The notes beneath the pieces are model-generated. The model searched no databases, had not been told where the DNA came from, and worked only from the letters and a program-made list of their open reading frames with translations. Positions 52,624 through 61,726 of a stretch of 64,000 nt of DNA are shown here, one piece after another; within the stretch, counting starts at the first letter, position 1; each line of letters starts with the position of its first letter. Made by a program: the position numbers and the translations under genes. The stretch comes from Microdochium bolleyi (lineage: Eukaryota > Ascomycota > Sordariomycetes > Xylariales > Microdochiaceae). The stretch spans positions 372,001 through 436,000 of the forward strand of contig KQ964254.1 in the NCBI GenBank assembly GCA_001566295.1, written 5' to 3'.

Positions 52624-54312
52624 ATGTCCCTCGGACTGCCTGCGCTCCGGGCGGCAGCGGTCCTGCGGCCGCTGGCTCGGTCCAGCACGACGGCCCCGGC
52701 GTCCGCGTCGCAATTTGTGTGCCGCAGATGTCTATCTGCCTCGTCCCCGCTGCTGAAGACAGCGCCCCTGCGCATCGCAGCCCAGCTGGCAGCGTCTAGA
52801 CGATTCACGAGCACGACCTCGAAGCCGGCGACAACGAGCACCAAGACGACAACCCTTCAGAGCAGGGCCGTGCCCTTCCCCTCGACGACGACGACGACGA
52901 CGACCGCGGACAACAGTGGCGCAGCGGGCGAGGCGGCTTCGGGAGCTGGGGAGCACGCTGGCAGCGGGAGCGGGAGCAAGAGCTCCTCGTTCCCCGAGAT
53001 GAGCTCACGGTCCGTGGGTTTGTGGCTCGTGGGCAGCGCGTTCAGCGTCTTTGGTATCGTCATCTTTGGTGGTCTGACACGGTTGACCGAGTCTGGGTAT
53101 GTCTAGTCCCTGAGAACTGCGCTTGAAGCCCGAGGTCAAAGACCAGCAGGCAGCATTACTAACACAGCTCCTCCCACGCACAGCCTTAGCATCACCGAGT
53201 GGAAGCCCGTGACCGGATCCCTCCCGCCAATGTCCGAGGCGGACTGGGAGTCCGAGTTCGACAAGTACAAGGCGTCGCCCGAGTTCAAAATGCTCAACTC
53301 TCACATGACCCTCTCCGAGTTCAAGCAGATCTACTTCATGGAATGGGCGCACCGTCTCTGGGGCCGCGTCATCGGCATGACGTTCGTCCTGCCCGCCGTC
53401 TACTTTGTCGCCCGCCGCCGCGTGACCAAGCCCATGGCCTGGAACCTGCTCGGCATCAGCGGGCTCATCGGCTTCCAGGGCTTCATCGGGTGGTGGATGG
53501 TCAAATCAGGCCTGAAGGACGACCTGTTCGCCCCCGGCAGCCACCCGCGCGTCTCGCAGTACCGCCTCACCGCGCACCTGTCCACCGCCTTTTTCTGCTA
53601 CTCGTGGATGCTCCTCGCGGGCCTCAGCGTCCTGCGCACCCGCAAGCTCATGACCAAGCTCACCCCGACCGCCGCCATGGCGCAGCTCACGGCGCTGCAG
53701 AACCCGGCCCTAACCCCCTACCGCCGCGCCGTCATACTCCTGACCGGCCTCATCTCCACGACCGTCGTCTCCGGCGCCCTCGTCGCGGGCCTCGACGCGG
53801 GCCTCATCTACAACGAGTTCCCCTACATGGGCGTCGGCCTGACCCCGCCCGCCAAGGAGCTCTGGGACGACTTCTACTCGCACACGCCCGACAAGTCGGA
53901 CCTCTGGTGGCGCAACATGCTCGAGAACCCGTCCCTCGTGCAGCTCGACCACCGCATCCTCGCCACGACGACCTTCTTCTCGGTGCTCGCCCTCTTCGCG
54001 TACTCGCGGCGCGGGCAGGCGGGCAAGCTCGCGGCCGCCGTGCCCGCCGACGTGCGCAAGGCGACCCTCGGCCTCGTGCACCTCGTGTGCATCCAGGCCG
54101 CCCTGGGCATCAGCACCCTCATCTACATGGTCCCCGTCCCGCTCGCTGCCGCGCACCAGGCGGGCGCCCTCGCGCTGCTCACGGGCGTGCTGGTCCTCGG
54201 CCAGCGGCTGCGCGTGCCCAAGAGCACGCTGCGGCTCGTGCAGAAGAGGCTCGAGGCCGCTGCCGCTGGTGCTGCGACTGGCTCGGCGGGCAAGGTGGCC
54301 CCCAGGCTGTGA
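52624..54312 (+). CDS. COX15: Heme A synthase COX15, mitochondrial, 2 exons, 533 aa
   Basis: Exons 52624-53096 and 53184-54312; the donor GTATGT and acceptor GCACAG join LTRLTESG-LSITEWKPVTG in phase. The N-terminus (MSLGLPALRAAAVLRPLARS, continuing with RRCLSASS and RFTSTTSK) is a mitochondrial targeting sequence. It is followed by an unusually long Ser/Thr/Gly-rich spacer (about residues 60-130) that includes a seven-Thr run. The membrane core starts SVGLWLVGSAFSVFGIVIFG. Heme-ligand histidines lie in FMEWAHRLWGRVIG, RLTAHLSTAFFCYS, VQLDHRILATTTFF and AAHQAGALALLTG. The enzyme oxidises heme O to heme A in the inner membrane for cytochrome c oxidase. A large overlapping frame on the same strand is a codon-bias shadow. 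Confidence 0.95.
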
Positions 54313-55337
54313 ACGTCCGTCCCGCCGCGATAGGATAACTGCAGGGGGTTGCAGCAGTGTAACCGCGTAAAAAGACCAGTTATAGAAGATTGAGGAGGGG
54401 GGGTTCATCACGCTCCGACGCTTCGACGTCCTGGAGGGGAAACCCCAAAACCAGGCAGCGAGCATTCTAGCTCCAGTCCAGTGACTCTTCGGGGACACAA
54501 GATTTCACAAAGCGCAACACAATGTATGAGCAGATTTGCGCCGTGGCATGTTACATGTACGATATATTCTATGACACACACACACACACACAAAGAGAAA
54601 AGAGGTCGGCCACTTGTAAGAGTAGGGAGGGAAGAAAGCCTGTATGATCTAGCTTTATCACAAGCGAGCAAAACAAACCAACAAAGAAATAAACAAATAA
54701 AGATGTAAGAAAAAACTCCGGGTCATCAGTGAGAGAGCCGGGAGAACTTCAGCTTTGGAGGACCTTCGCGCTTACCTTTGGGTTGATTTTTATGCTCGGA
54801 AACAGCAACTGGCGAGTTTGGTGGCAGTCGTGTCTTCCCTATGCGTTGTACCTGCAAATACCTAGGCCACGAGTAAAACAACTAAAAATCCCCCGATGAC
54901 AATATTATCCTGTTTCGCAGTCCACGGAGCCCCTCGCGGTGGGTGGTGGCGGCAGTCACGAACGCTACCGAGACAAAAGACAAGAAAAAAGGATGAAGAG
55001 CGTGAAGAGGAAAGCATTTACTAGCCGTGTAGTGGCGATTCGATAGACAGAGATGCACAGTCCATGTTTGTGTTCTGAACATTGCACCTGAATCCACGGA
55101 ACCTGGATGGCTGTCCTGGAAAGGGCGCATAGTGTTCATGTGAGTCTTTGGGAATGATGTGGCAAAGATTTTATTTTTACTGTGTTTGTTATTCTTGGGT
55201 TGGACTACTTGGTGGTAGTTCTTTTTTCAAAACAGCATCGGGCTATTGCTATACTCCAGTTCAAGCTTGGGAGTGGGTGACCTTTTGACATCAAGTTCAC
55301 TGCCTTGACGTGTCTTCTCTCCCGTCATTCTAGCAAT
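54313..55337. other. Convergent 3' flanks, COX15 and LysRS, with an (AC)n microsatellite
   Basis: 1.0 kb, AT-rich. A dinucleotide AC run of nine units lies at about 54573-54592. No gene is seen. Confidence 0.5.
54573..54592 (+). repeat. (AC)n microsatellite
   Basis: An uninterrupted AC dinucleotide run in the 3' flank of COX15. Confidence 0.85.
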
Positions 55338-57300
55338 TTACTTATGCTCTGTGGAGTTCATCGTTAGCTACATGTCGATACAACTGAATAATATAGCCAA
55401 GCAGGCACACTATCGCTTACCAATGCCCTCGATGGGAACCTTGGGCTCCTCGGCGCCCTCGGTGCCGACTGTCTTCTCCTTCTTCTGCTGCTCTGGGTTC
55501 ATGAAGGGGAACAGCAGCACCTCCCTGATGCTGTAGTTGTTGGTGAGGAACATGACCAGACGGTCGATGCCGAGACCCCAGCCGGCCGTGGGCGGCAGGG
55601 CGTGCTCGAGGGCGTTGAGGAACGTCTCGTCAATGGACTGGGCCTCCTCGTCACCCTGGTCCTTTTGGCGGGCCTGCTCCTCGAAGCGTAGCCGCTGCTC
55701 GAACGGCTGGTTCAACTCCGTGTACGCGTTGGCAATCTCCTTCTTGCAGACAAAGGCCTCGAAGCGCTCCGTCAAGCCGGGCTTGCTGCGGTGGTCCTTG
55801 GCCAAGGGGGACATGATCTTGGGGTGCTCGACGATGAAGGTCGGGTTGACGGCCGTCTCCTCGATGAACTCGCCCGTGAGCTTGTCAAGCATGCGCGCAG
55901 TGGTCTGCGGCTCCGGGCAGTTGACCTTCATCTTCTTGCAGACGCCCTTGAGGAAGTCGCGGGCCTCGTCGGTGTGCAGGTCGTCGGCGGCGGGGAACTT
56001 CTCGCCCGTGGCCTCCTCGAGGGCCGGGATCATGGACACGCGCCTCCAGGGGGCCTCCCAGTTGACGTTGTACTTCTCGCCGTGCTGGTTGGTAAACTCG
56101 GTCTTGTAGCTGCCGGTCAGGTGCTTGACCATGCCGGAGACGAGATCCTCTGTGCGCTTCATCAGGTCCTCGTAGTCGGCGTAAGCCTCGTAGAACTCGC
56201 AAGTGGTGAACTCGGGGTTATGGGTCAGATCGGCACCCTCGTTTCTGAACAGGCGGCCAATCTCGTAGACCTTGTCGTAGCCACCGACGATGAGCATCTT
56301 GAGTGGCAGCTCGGGGGCGATTCTCAGGAAGACGTCCATGTTGTAGTCGTTCAGGTGGGACGTGAAGGGCTTGGCGGTGGCACCACCGGCAATCATGTTG
56401 AGGATCGGGGTCTCGACCTCCTCGAAGCCGGCGTCGTCGAGGTACTTCTTGACGTACTTGATGATCTTAGTCCGCGTGCGGAAGGTGTTGAAGACGGTCG
56501 GGTTCATCATCAGGTCGAGGTATCGCTTGCGGTACCGCTGCTCCTGATCCTTGAAGCCGTAGTACTCGTCGGGGAGCTGGTGCAGGCAAGGGGCCAGCAG
56601 GACGACCTCTGTCGCAAAGACGGACAGCTCGCCCTCCTCGCCCTTCTCGATCTTGGTCTTCGGCGCGGTCCGGCCGGCGTAGCCAACGATGCCGATAACG
56701 TCACCTCTCCGGATGTGGGTGTGCTGGTCCTCAAAGGCCGGGGAGCCCTCGGCGACCTCTTGCGCCTGGCACATGACCTGAACCTTAACGCCATTGTTGC
56801 CGTAGATGTCGTAGAAGAGTAGCTTGTTGCCTGAGGCACGCTTGTTGTATATCCTGCCTGCCACGCGGAGGATCTTGTCCTTGTTGTGCTCGCCAGACTT
56901 GAGGTGGCCAAAGTCCTTGACGAAGTTGTTCAAGTCGTAATCGCGGTTGAACTTGTGGGGGTAGGGGTACGGGCTCTTGGACTCGATGAGCTTCTTGATG
57001 TTGCGAGATCGGATCTCAAAGTATTGCTGTGGTGGTACCGGATGTTAGCAACAATGGCTGGGCCAAGCACAAGCACCATGGGATTCTCACGTTGGGAGTC
57101 AGCTCCTTCTCCTCGGCCTCGTCGTTGGACTTCTTGGCGGCCTTGGGAGGAGCGGCAGCGGCCTTGTCGGCCTTCTTCGCATCGCGCTCGCGCTGCTTCT
57201 GTCTCTTCTTGAGCTCAGACTTGGAGATCTTCTCGCCGGTGACCTCGTCGAGGTGCAGGTTGGCGACCTGCTCGGTCGGGGGCGCTTCTGAGTCGGCCAT
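55338..57300 (-). CDS. KRS1: Lysyl-tRNA synthetase, cytosolic class II type, 3 exons, 608 aa
   Basis: Exons 57300-57091, 57026-55421 and 55348-55338. The first junction joins KELTPN-QYFEIRSRNIKKLI. The last exon is only 11 nt and supplies the end EGI-EHK after a 72-nt intron with donor GTAAGC and branch GCTAAC. The N-terminus MADSEAPPTEQVANLHLDEV leads to a basic Lys-rich helix (KSELKKRQKQRERDAKKADK), which is the eukaryotic tRNA-binding extension. An OB-fold anticodon domain follows (VAGRIYNKRASGNKLLFYDI), then the catalytic core with class II motifs: KIIKYVKKYLDDAGFEEVET (motif 1), RNEGADLTHNPEFTTCEFYE (motif 2) and GWGLGIDRLVMFLTNN (motif 3). It charges tRNA-Lys. A TGACTCA site 148 bp upstream suggests general amino acid control. 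No second targeting start is evident, so a mitochondrial form is not predicted here. Confidence 0.95.
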
Positions 57301-57447
57301 TCTGGCGGTCAATTGGGTTCGTTTGTGCTTGTCGTCGGACAACCGAGTCGTTTCGTTGCGTCACGAGCGAGGAAAGGAGGGGCACGTTTATACACGACCT
57401 ATCTCGATGTTTTTTGTGACGATGGCGGGGCATTATTTTTCTGGGTT

Positions 57448-57454
57448 TGACTCA
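57448..57454. promoter_or_regulatory. TGACTCA, Gcn4/CPC1/CpcA-type site upstream of LysRS
   Basis: An exact TGASTCA element 148 bp upstream of the LysRS start codon. Aminoacyl-tRNA synthetase genes are classical targets of the bZIP regulator Gcn4 and its filamentous homologues (CPC1, CpcA). The heptamer also occurs elsewhere in the window by chance, so position is the main support. Confidence 0.5.
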
Positions 57455-58140
57455 CGCACAATCCTTGTCGCGGGGTAGCACGCAGCGCCGATGCCGGGTA
57501 AGTTCATCGACTCATCATACACATTTGATGTCGGTCGACATGCAGTGTTGCAAGTAATAATGGAGGCTTCATGTTGATGCAGTCAAGTTTTTTGCATCTT
57601 GCAATCTCAAATTGTGAGGAATGCCCAGAAGCTTGCTTATGGTCGATTATGTGCAGGCTGATCGCACAAATTTGGCAAGTCACTTCTTTGACTTACATGG
57701 GGTAGGTGACTGGCAGCGCGCCGAACACCGGCCACGTACCGACAATGGGGTCAAACATCGACATCCGGACGTGCACCATCACGCTGGTGATTTGATGTTG
57801 TTCGACGAGCCCTGCTCGCGCCTCACAATCGATCTTGCTTCTCACATGTAGTGATTCCATGCAAAGATCCCTGTGGGCCTCTCAGTTTCTTGGACCACTG
57901 GATATAGGGATCGTATCACAGCAAGGATCCGGGGCTTAAACCTCCATGATTATGACCAAGCACGCAGATATGCGGTCGATCCAGCGGAAAGCCTACACCA
58001 AGCGGGGAGTAATCCACAGATCTAAACGCCAACATGAAAATGATTTGCGCACTGGCACAATAATCGCGGGACATGGCATGCGTCACGGGCACGGATTCGA
58101 CAGACGTTCATCTCGAAACCGGGGTAGCAACATCCACCGA

Positions 58141-58208
58141 AGGACCCTGACTCTACAGCGGAATGCATGCTTGAAGGACCTTGATTCTACAGCGGAATGC
58201 ATGCTTGA
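58141..58208 (+). repeat. Tandem duplication of a 34-bp unit
   Basis: Two adjacent 34-bp copies, each containing TACAGCGGAATGCATGCTTG. They differ at two positions only, and both differences are C versus T. It contains the palindrome TGCATGC-like core GAATGCATGC. It lies in non-coding sequence. Confidence 0.9.
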
Positions 58209-59603
58209 AGGCAGATATTAGTCGCTCCGAGTCTGATCACCAGTAGTGAGCTCGTGGGCAATGTGATGCAAAGCTATACGGCTCGGCGGTCGCGGCCGGA
58301 ACAATAAATGGCAGGTGGTGTCTGATGCACTGGGCACAATTGGCGCCGTTGTTTTTGTTGTCGTCGGTCACCAAGGATCAAGCCAAAAGACCATATAATG
58401 GCGGGGAGGCTCAATCAAGTTGGCACGCGCGATGAACTCCCCGAGGCGCAGAAGTCGACAAGGGCCGGCATTTGTCTGTATCTGCCAATGGCGTGAAGGT
58501 TGGCGTTTACTCCGAAGGAACGGAAGCCTGAGTGGCTTACAGCCAAGCTGTGAAAGAGGCGCGATGAAACAGTCATGTTTGAGAGCCATGACGCTCCGTG
58601 TCTCGAGTTGTCTCTCAGGGGCACGGCTCTGGGGCTTCGATAGGCCGCGGTGGAATGGCTGCAGAAGAAGCTCGGAGCTTCCGAGGCATGCGTCGACGGG
58701 GTTTACTGAACGGCGCAAGAGCCACCGTGGTGCAAGCTGCACAGCCCCCAGCGCAAGACAATCCCGCATGCGCTCTCGACTAGTGCGTGCCAAGAATAGC
58801 AGCACAGGGCGAGTCCCGCCCTCGAGTTTTTGGCTTGCTCACAAGAGTCAGAGGCTTCCAAGGTTGCCGCAGCGGAACATTTGTCAACGACGGAAGACGG
58901 CGGCGAGTGATCTGCTCCCGTGAAGGCGCTACGGGCCTGGGCTAACCTCGTGATCGAGGCTGCCGAGCTTGCCACGCCGCTGGGCCTTTTGTCGCTCCTT
59001 CGTATGGAGGACCCCTTGCCGCTTTCTCCGTGGCCCGAGACCCATCCCATCATCCATTGCACGGATTTGAGACGGCTCACTGGGGACCGTGGTACCGTCG
59101 ATGTGGGTTCGCCCCAATCCTCCACATTCTGTGTCGGAATTACATGTTGATCTGGGAATGGATTGCGGCGAACCCTGGCCAGAACGGCATCCAGAGATGA
59201 CGGCTGTGGATGAGTCAGTACATCGACGACGGGGTCGAACCGCGAAAGTGCGAAATGCGGCACAGTCCTGAACACGAAGTTGTAGAACCCGTGCGAAGTG
59301 CAATTCCGAGGTGGAAGGCTTGGCCGCGCAATCTGCATGCCAGTTGGCTCAGGCGACATCCAAGGGGGAAGCAGCCACTGTCCTGCACCATGCTTCGAGA
59401 TGCATCTGATACCAACGGTCGGCCAGACTCGTTCTACAACAGTTCACTACATACCAAGCACGCGGTCATGACGGCTGTGCTGTTCTCCTCGTCCCAGCAA
59501 GGCCTATAGCTCAAGGTGTTGAGCTTTGCTGTCTCCGCGCTGCCACTTGCGGCGGACCCGCCCATGTGTGCCCATAGTGGGTGGTTAGCGACGTTAGCAT
59601 AAT

Positions 59604-59699
59604 TACGTCGCCGGGTGACGTCCTCAGAAGTGCCCTGTGGCTAGCGAGGCCACCACGCTGGCATACGTCGCCGGCTGACGTCCTCGTGAGTGCCGTGTG
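59604..59699 (+). repeat. Two 36-bp direct repeats with 60-bp period, each with a TGACGT core
   Basis: Copies at 59604-59639 and 59664-59699 share TACGTCGCCGG[G/C]TGACGTCCTC and the following AGTGCC. The differences are a few bases. TGACGTCC resembles a bZIP (CRE-like) site. No flanking gene is close: the Crh ATG is about 840 bp downstream. Confidence 0.8.
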
Positions 59700-60299
59700 C
59701 CGCCGGTGTCGAAGATGCAGGTTGCCGTTGCGCATGGCGGATGATGGCATGTCGTAGTCAAGGCCGCAGGCTGGCCGCATGTGTTTTCTGCTCTCCTTCT
59801 TTGCCCAGGTAGCACATCACCAGCGCAAAGCGCATCTGAGTTGTGGAAAGGAGGCCACTCGGGGGCTGTGCACAAGAGGTTGCGACGGGGTTATGCAACG
59901 TCACGCAAGGACCGCAGAACTCGAGGACCCTGGACCCTAGCCCACCAACACGAACGCATGCAGGAGTGGCAGGAGCCCTCGGAGCGCAGCGACGCCAAGG
60001 CGCAGGCACCGCGCATGGGAAATGATACTTTGCCAGGGCGCCACTCGCGGCGTCTCGCCTGGGGCATGCCATGGCCTCTTTGGGACTAGCCGCCCATCGC
60101 CAGCCCCCTGCCCAGCGCTGGGAATACGGGAGGGTCGTGATGGCCCCCGGCCGGCCCCATCCTCCCAGGTCACGCCGCCCCGTGCCTGTCAGCCAGGCCC
60201 GGCTCAGGGCTGAGGCGGGTGGGCTTGGCCCCAGAGACACGCCCAAACAACAAGACGAGGCGATCTCCCGAGCCCAGACAAAAGGGGGCCGTCCGCCCT

Positions 60300-60536
60300 C
60301 CTGCTCCTCCTCTCTCCATCCTCGCTGTTGCTCCTTCGACTTTCAAAACATCCCTGTTTCACATCGCCTGTATCTCTCGCTCAGACAGGCTCCTTCCTTC
60401 TATTCGCCCAAGCCACCACTCGCTCGGCATCGCAGCTTCCTCTTTGCTCTACGTACCTTAACTACCAGGCCCTCACCTAATATCTCCTCCCAACTCTCGA
60501 GGCGCCTCTTTGCCAGACATCCTCACCACCGACATC
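60300..60536 (+). promoter_or_regulatory. CT-rich promoter/leader of the Crh gene
   Basis: A pyrimidine-dominated sequence (CTCCTGCTCCTCCTCTCTCC at about 60299) runs to the start codon, as is typical of strongly expressed fungal genes. No individual factor site is claimed. Confidence 0.45.
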
Positions 60537-61726
60537 ATGCACTCCAAGTTCATCTCCGCCGCGGCCCTCCTGGCCCTGGCCAAGCTCTCCGCTGCCCAGA
60601 CTCACACTGACTGCAACCCCATGAAGACTGGTAAGTCTTGGAACCGAGGCCGAGTTTGACAACCCTGTGCCGTATGCTAACCTCCTGTGCAGCTTGCAAG
60701 GCTGACCCGGCCCTCGGCACGACCATCGACGCTGACTTCACCAAGGGCAAGAGCCCTCACTTCTACGAGTTTGCTGGTACCACCATCGACTACACCAAGG
60801 ACGGTGCTCTCTTCACCATCAAGAAGGAGACCGATGCCCCCACCGTGGGCAGCCACAAGTACGTCTTCTTCGGCAAGATCGACGTGACCATTCGCGCCGC
60901 CCCCGGTGCCGGTGTTGTCTCCTCTTTCGTCCTCCAGTCGGACAACCTCGACGAGGTCGACTGGGAGTGGCTCGGCGGCGACAGCAAGCAGGTCCAGACC
61001 AACTACTTCGGCAAGGGCGACACCACCACCTACGACCGTGGTGCCTACCACCCCGTCGCCAACCCCCAGTTCGAGGACCACACCTACACCATCGACTGGA
61101 CCAAGGAGTACATCAAGTGGTACATTGACGGTGCTCTCGTCCGCACGCTCCTGTACAAGGACGCCAAGGGCGGCACTCGCTTCCCCCAGACCCCCATGCA
61201 GGTCAAGCTTGGCAGCTGGGTTGCTGGCCGCAAGAACGCCCCCGAGGGCACTGTCCAGTGGGCTGGTGGTTACACCGACTTCAGCAAGGGCCCGTTCATC
61301 GCCTACTACAAGGACATCAAGATCACCGACTACAGCAACGGCGTCAAGGGTGCCAAGGAGTACGTCTGGGCTCCTGCCCCCAACGACGGTGCCTACACCG
61401 ACATCACTGTCAAGACCGATGGCGGTGATGCTTCTTCCAGCGACTCCACCACCACCGACAAGCCCAGCTCTACCAAGGCCTCCGCCACTGCCACTAAGAC
61501 CGACAGCACCCTCGTCAGCTCCACCAAGTCCGCCGACGCTACCAAGACCGCCAGCTCTGCTTCCACCCAGACCTCTGCCAGCACCACCGCCACCGGCAAC
61601 AACAACGCCCTTGTCTCTGCTACCCCCAGCCCCAGCGGCACGCCTCTTCCTACCGGTGCCGGTTTCAAGAACTCGTTCAGCCCCATCGCTCTGGGTGCTG
61701 CGCTTCTTGCGGCTATCGCTTTCTAA
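60537..61726 (+). CDS. Crh-type GPI-anchored cell-wall transglycosylase (GH16), 2 exons, 375 aa
   Basis: Exons 60537-60630 and 60693-61726; the 62-nt intron (GTAAGT, GTGCAG) joins CNPMKT-ACKADPALG in phase. A signal peptide (MHSKFISAAALLALAKLSAA) is followed by the short Cys-containing start of Crh1/Crf1/Utr2 proteins. The GH16 catalytic motif DEVDWEW lies at residues 118-124, with Glu119 as nucleophile and Glu123 as acid/base. Other family blocks are GKIDVTIRAAPGAGVVSSFV, QTNYFGKGDTTTYDRGAYHP, TYTIDWTKEYIKWYIDGALV and MQVKLGSWVAGRKNAPEGTV. From about residue 275 a Ser/Thr-rich stalk runs to a hydrophobic tail (SPIALGAALLAAIAF), which with the preceding small residues marks a GPI signal. The enzyme links chitin to beta-1,6/1,3-glucan in the wall. 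The strongly biased codons suggest high expression. Confidence 0.95.

Larger units (their letters stand above)
57301..60536. other. Gene-poor block, 3.2 kb
   Basis: The promoter of LysRS is at the left and a CT-rich promoter of the Crh gene at the right (about 60300-60536). In between are only short frames without bias, a 34-bp tandem duplication (58141-58208) and a pair of 36-bp direct repeats (59604-59639, 59664-59699). Confidence 0.5.

Noticed and set aside
53199..54338. A 379-codon frame on the same strand as COX15
   Set aside because: It is a shadow of the COX15 second exon, whose frame carries the conserved heme-binding histidines.
55791..56822. A 343-codon frame opposite LysRS
   Set aside because: Val/Leu/Gly-rich antisense shadow of the synthetase; no domain.
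59225..59250. A GGGGTCGAACC string like a tRNA B-box on the minus strand
   Set aside because: The T-arm stem does not pair and no acceptor or anticodon arm can be drawn. Not a tRNA gene.
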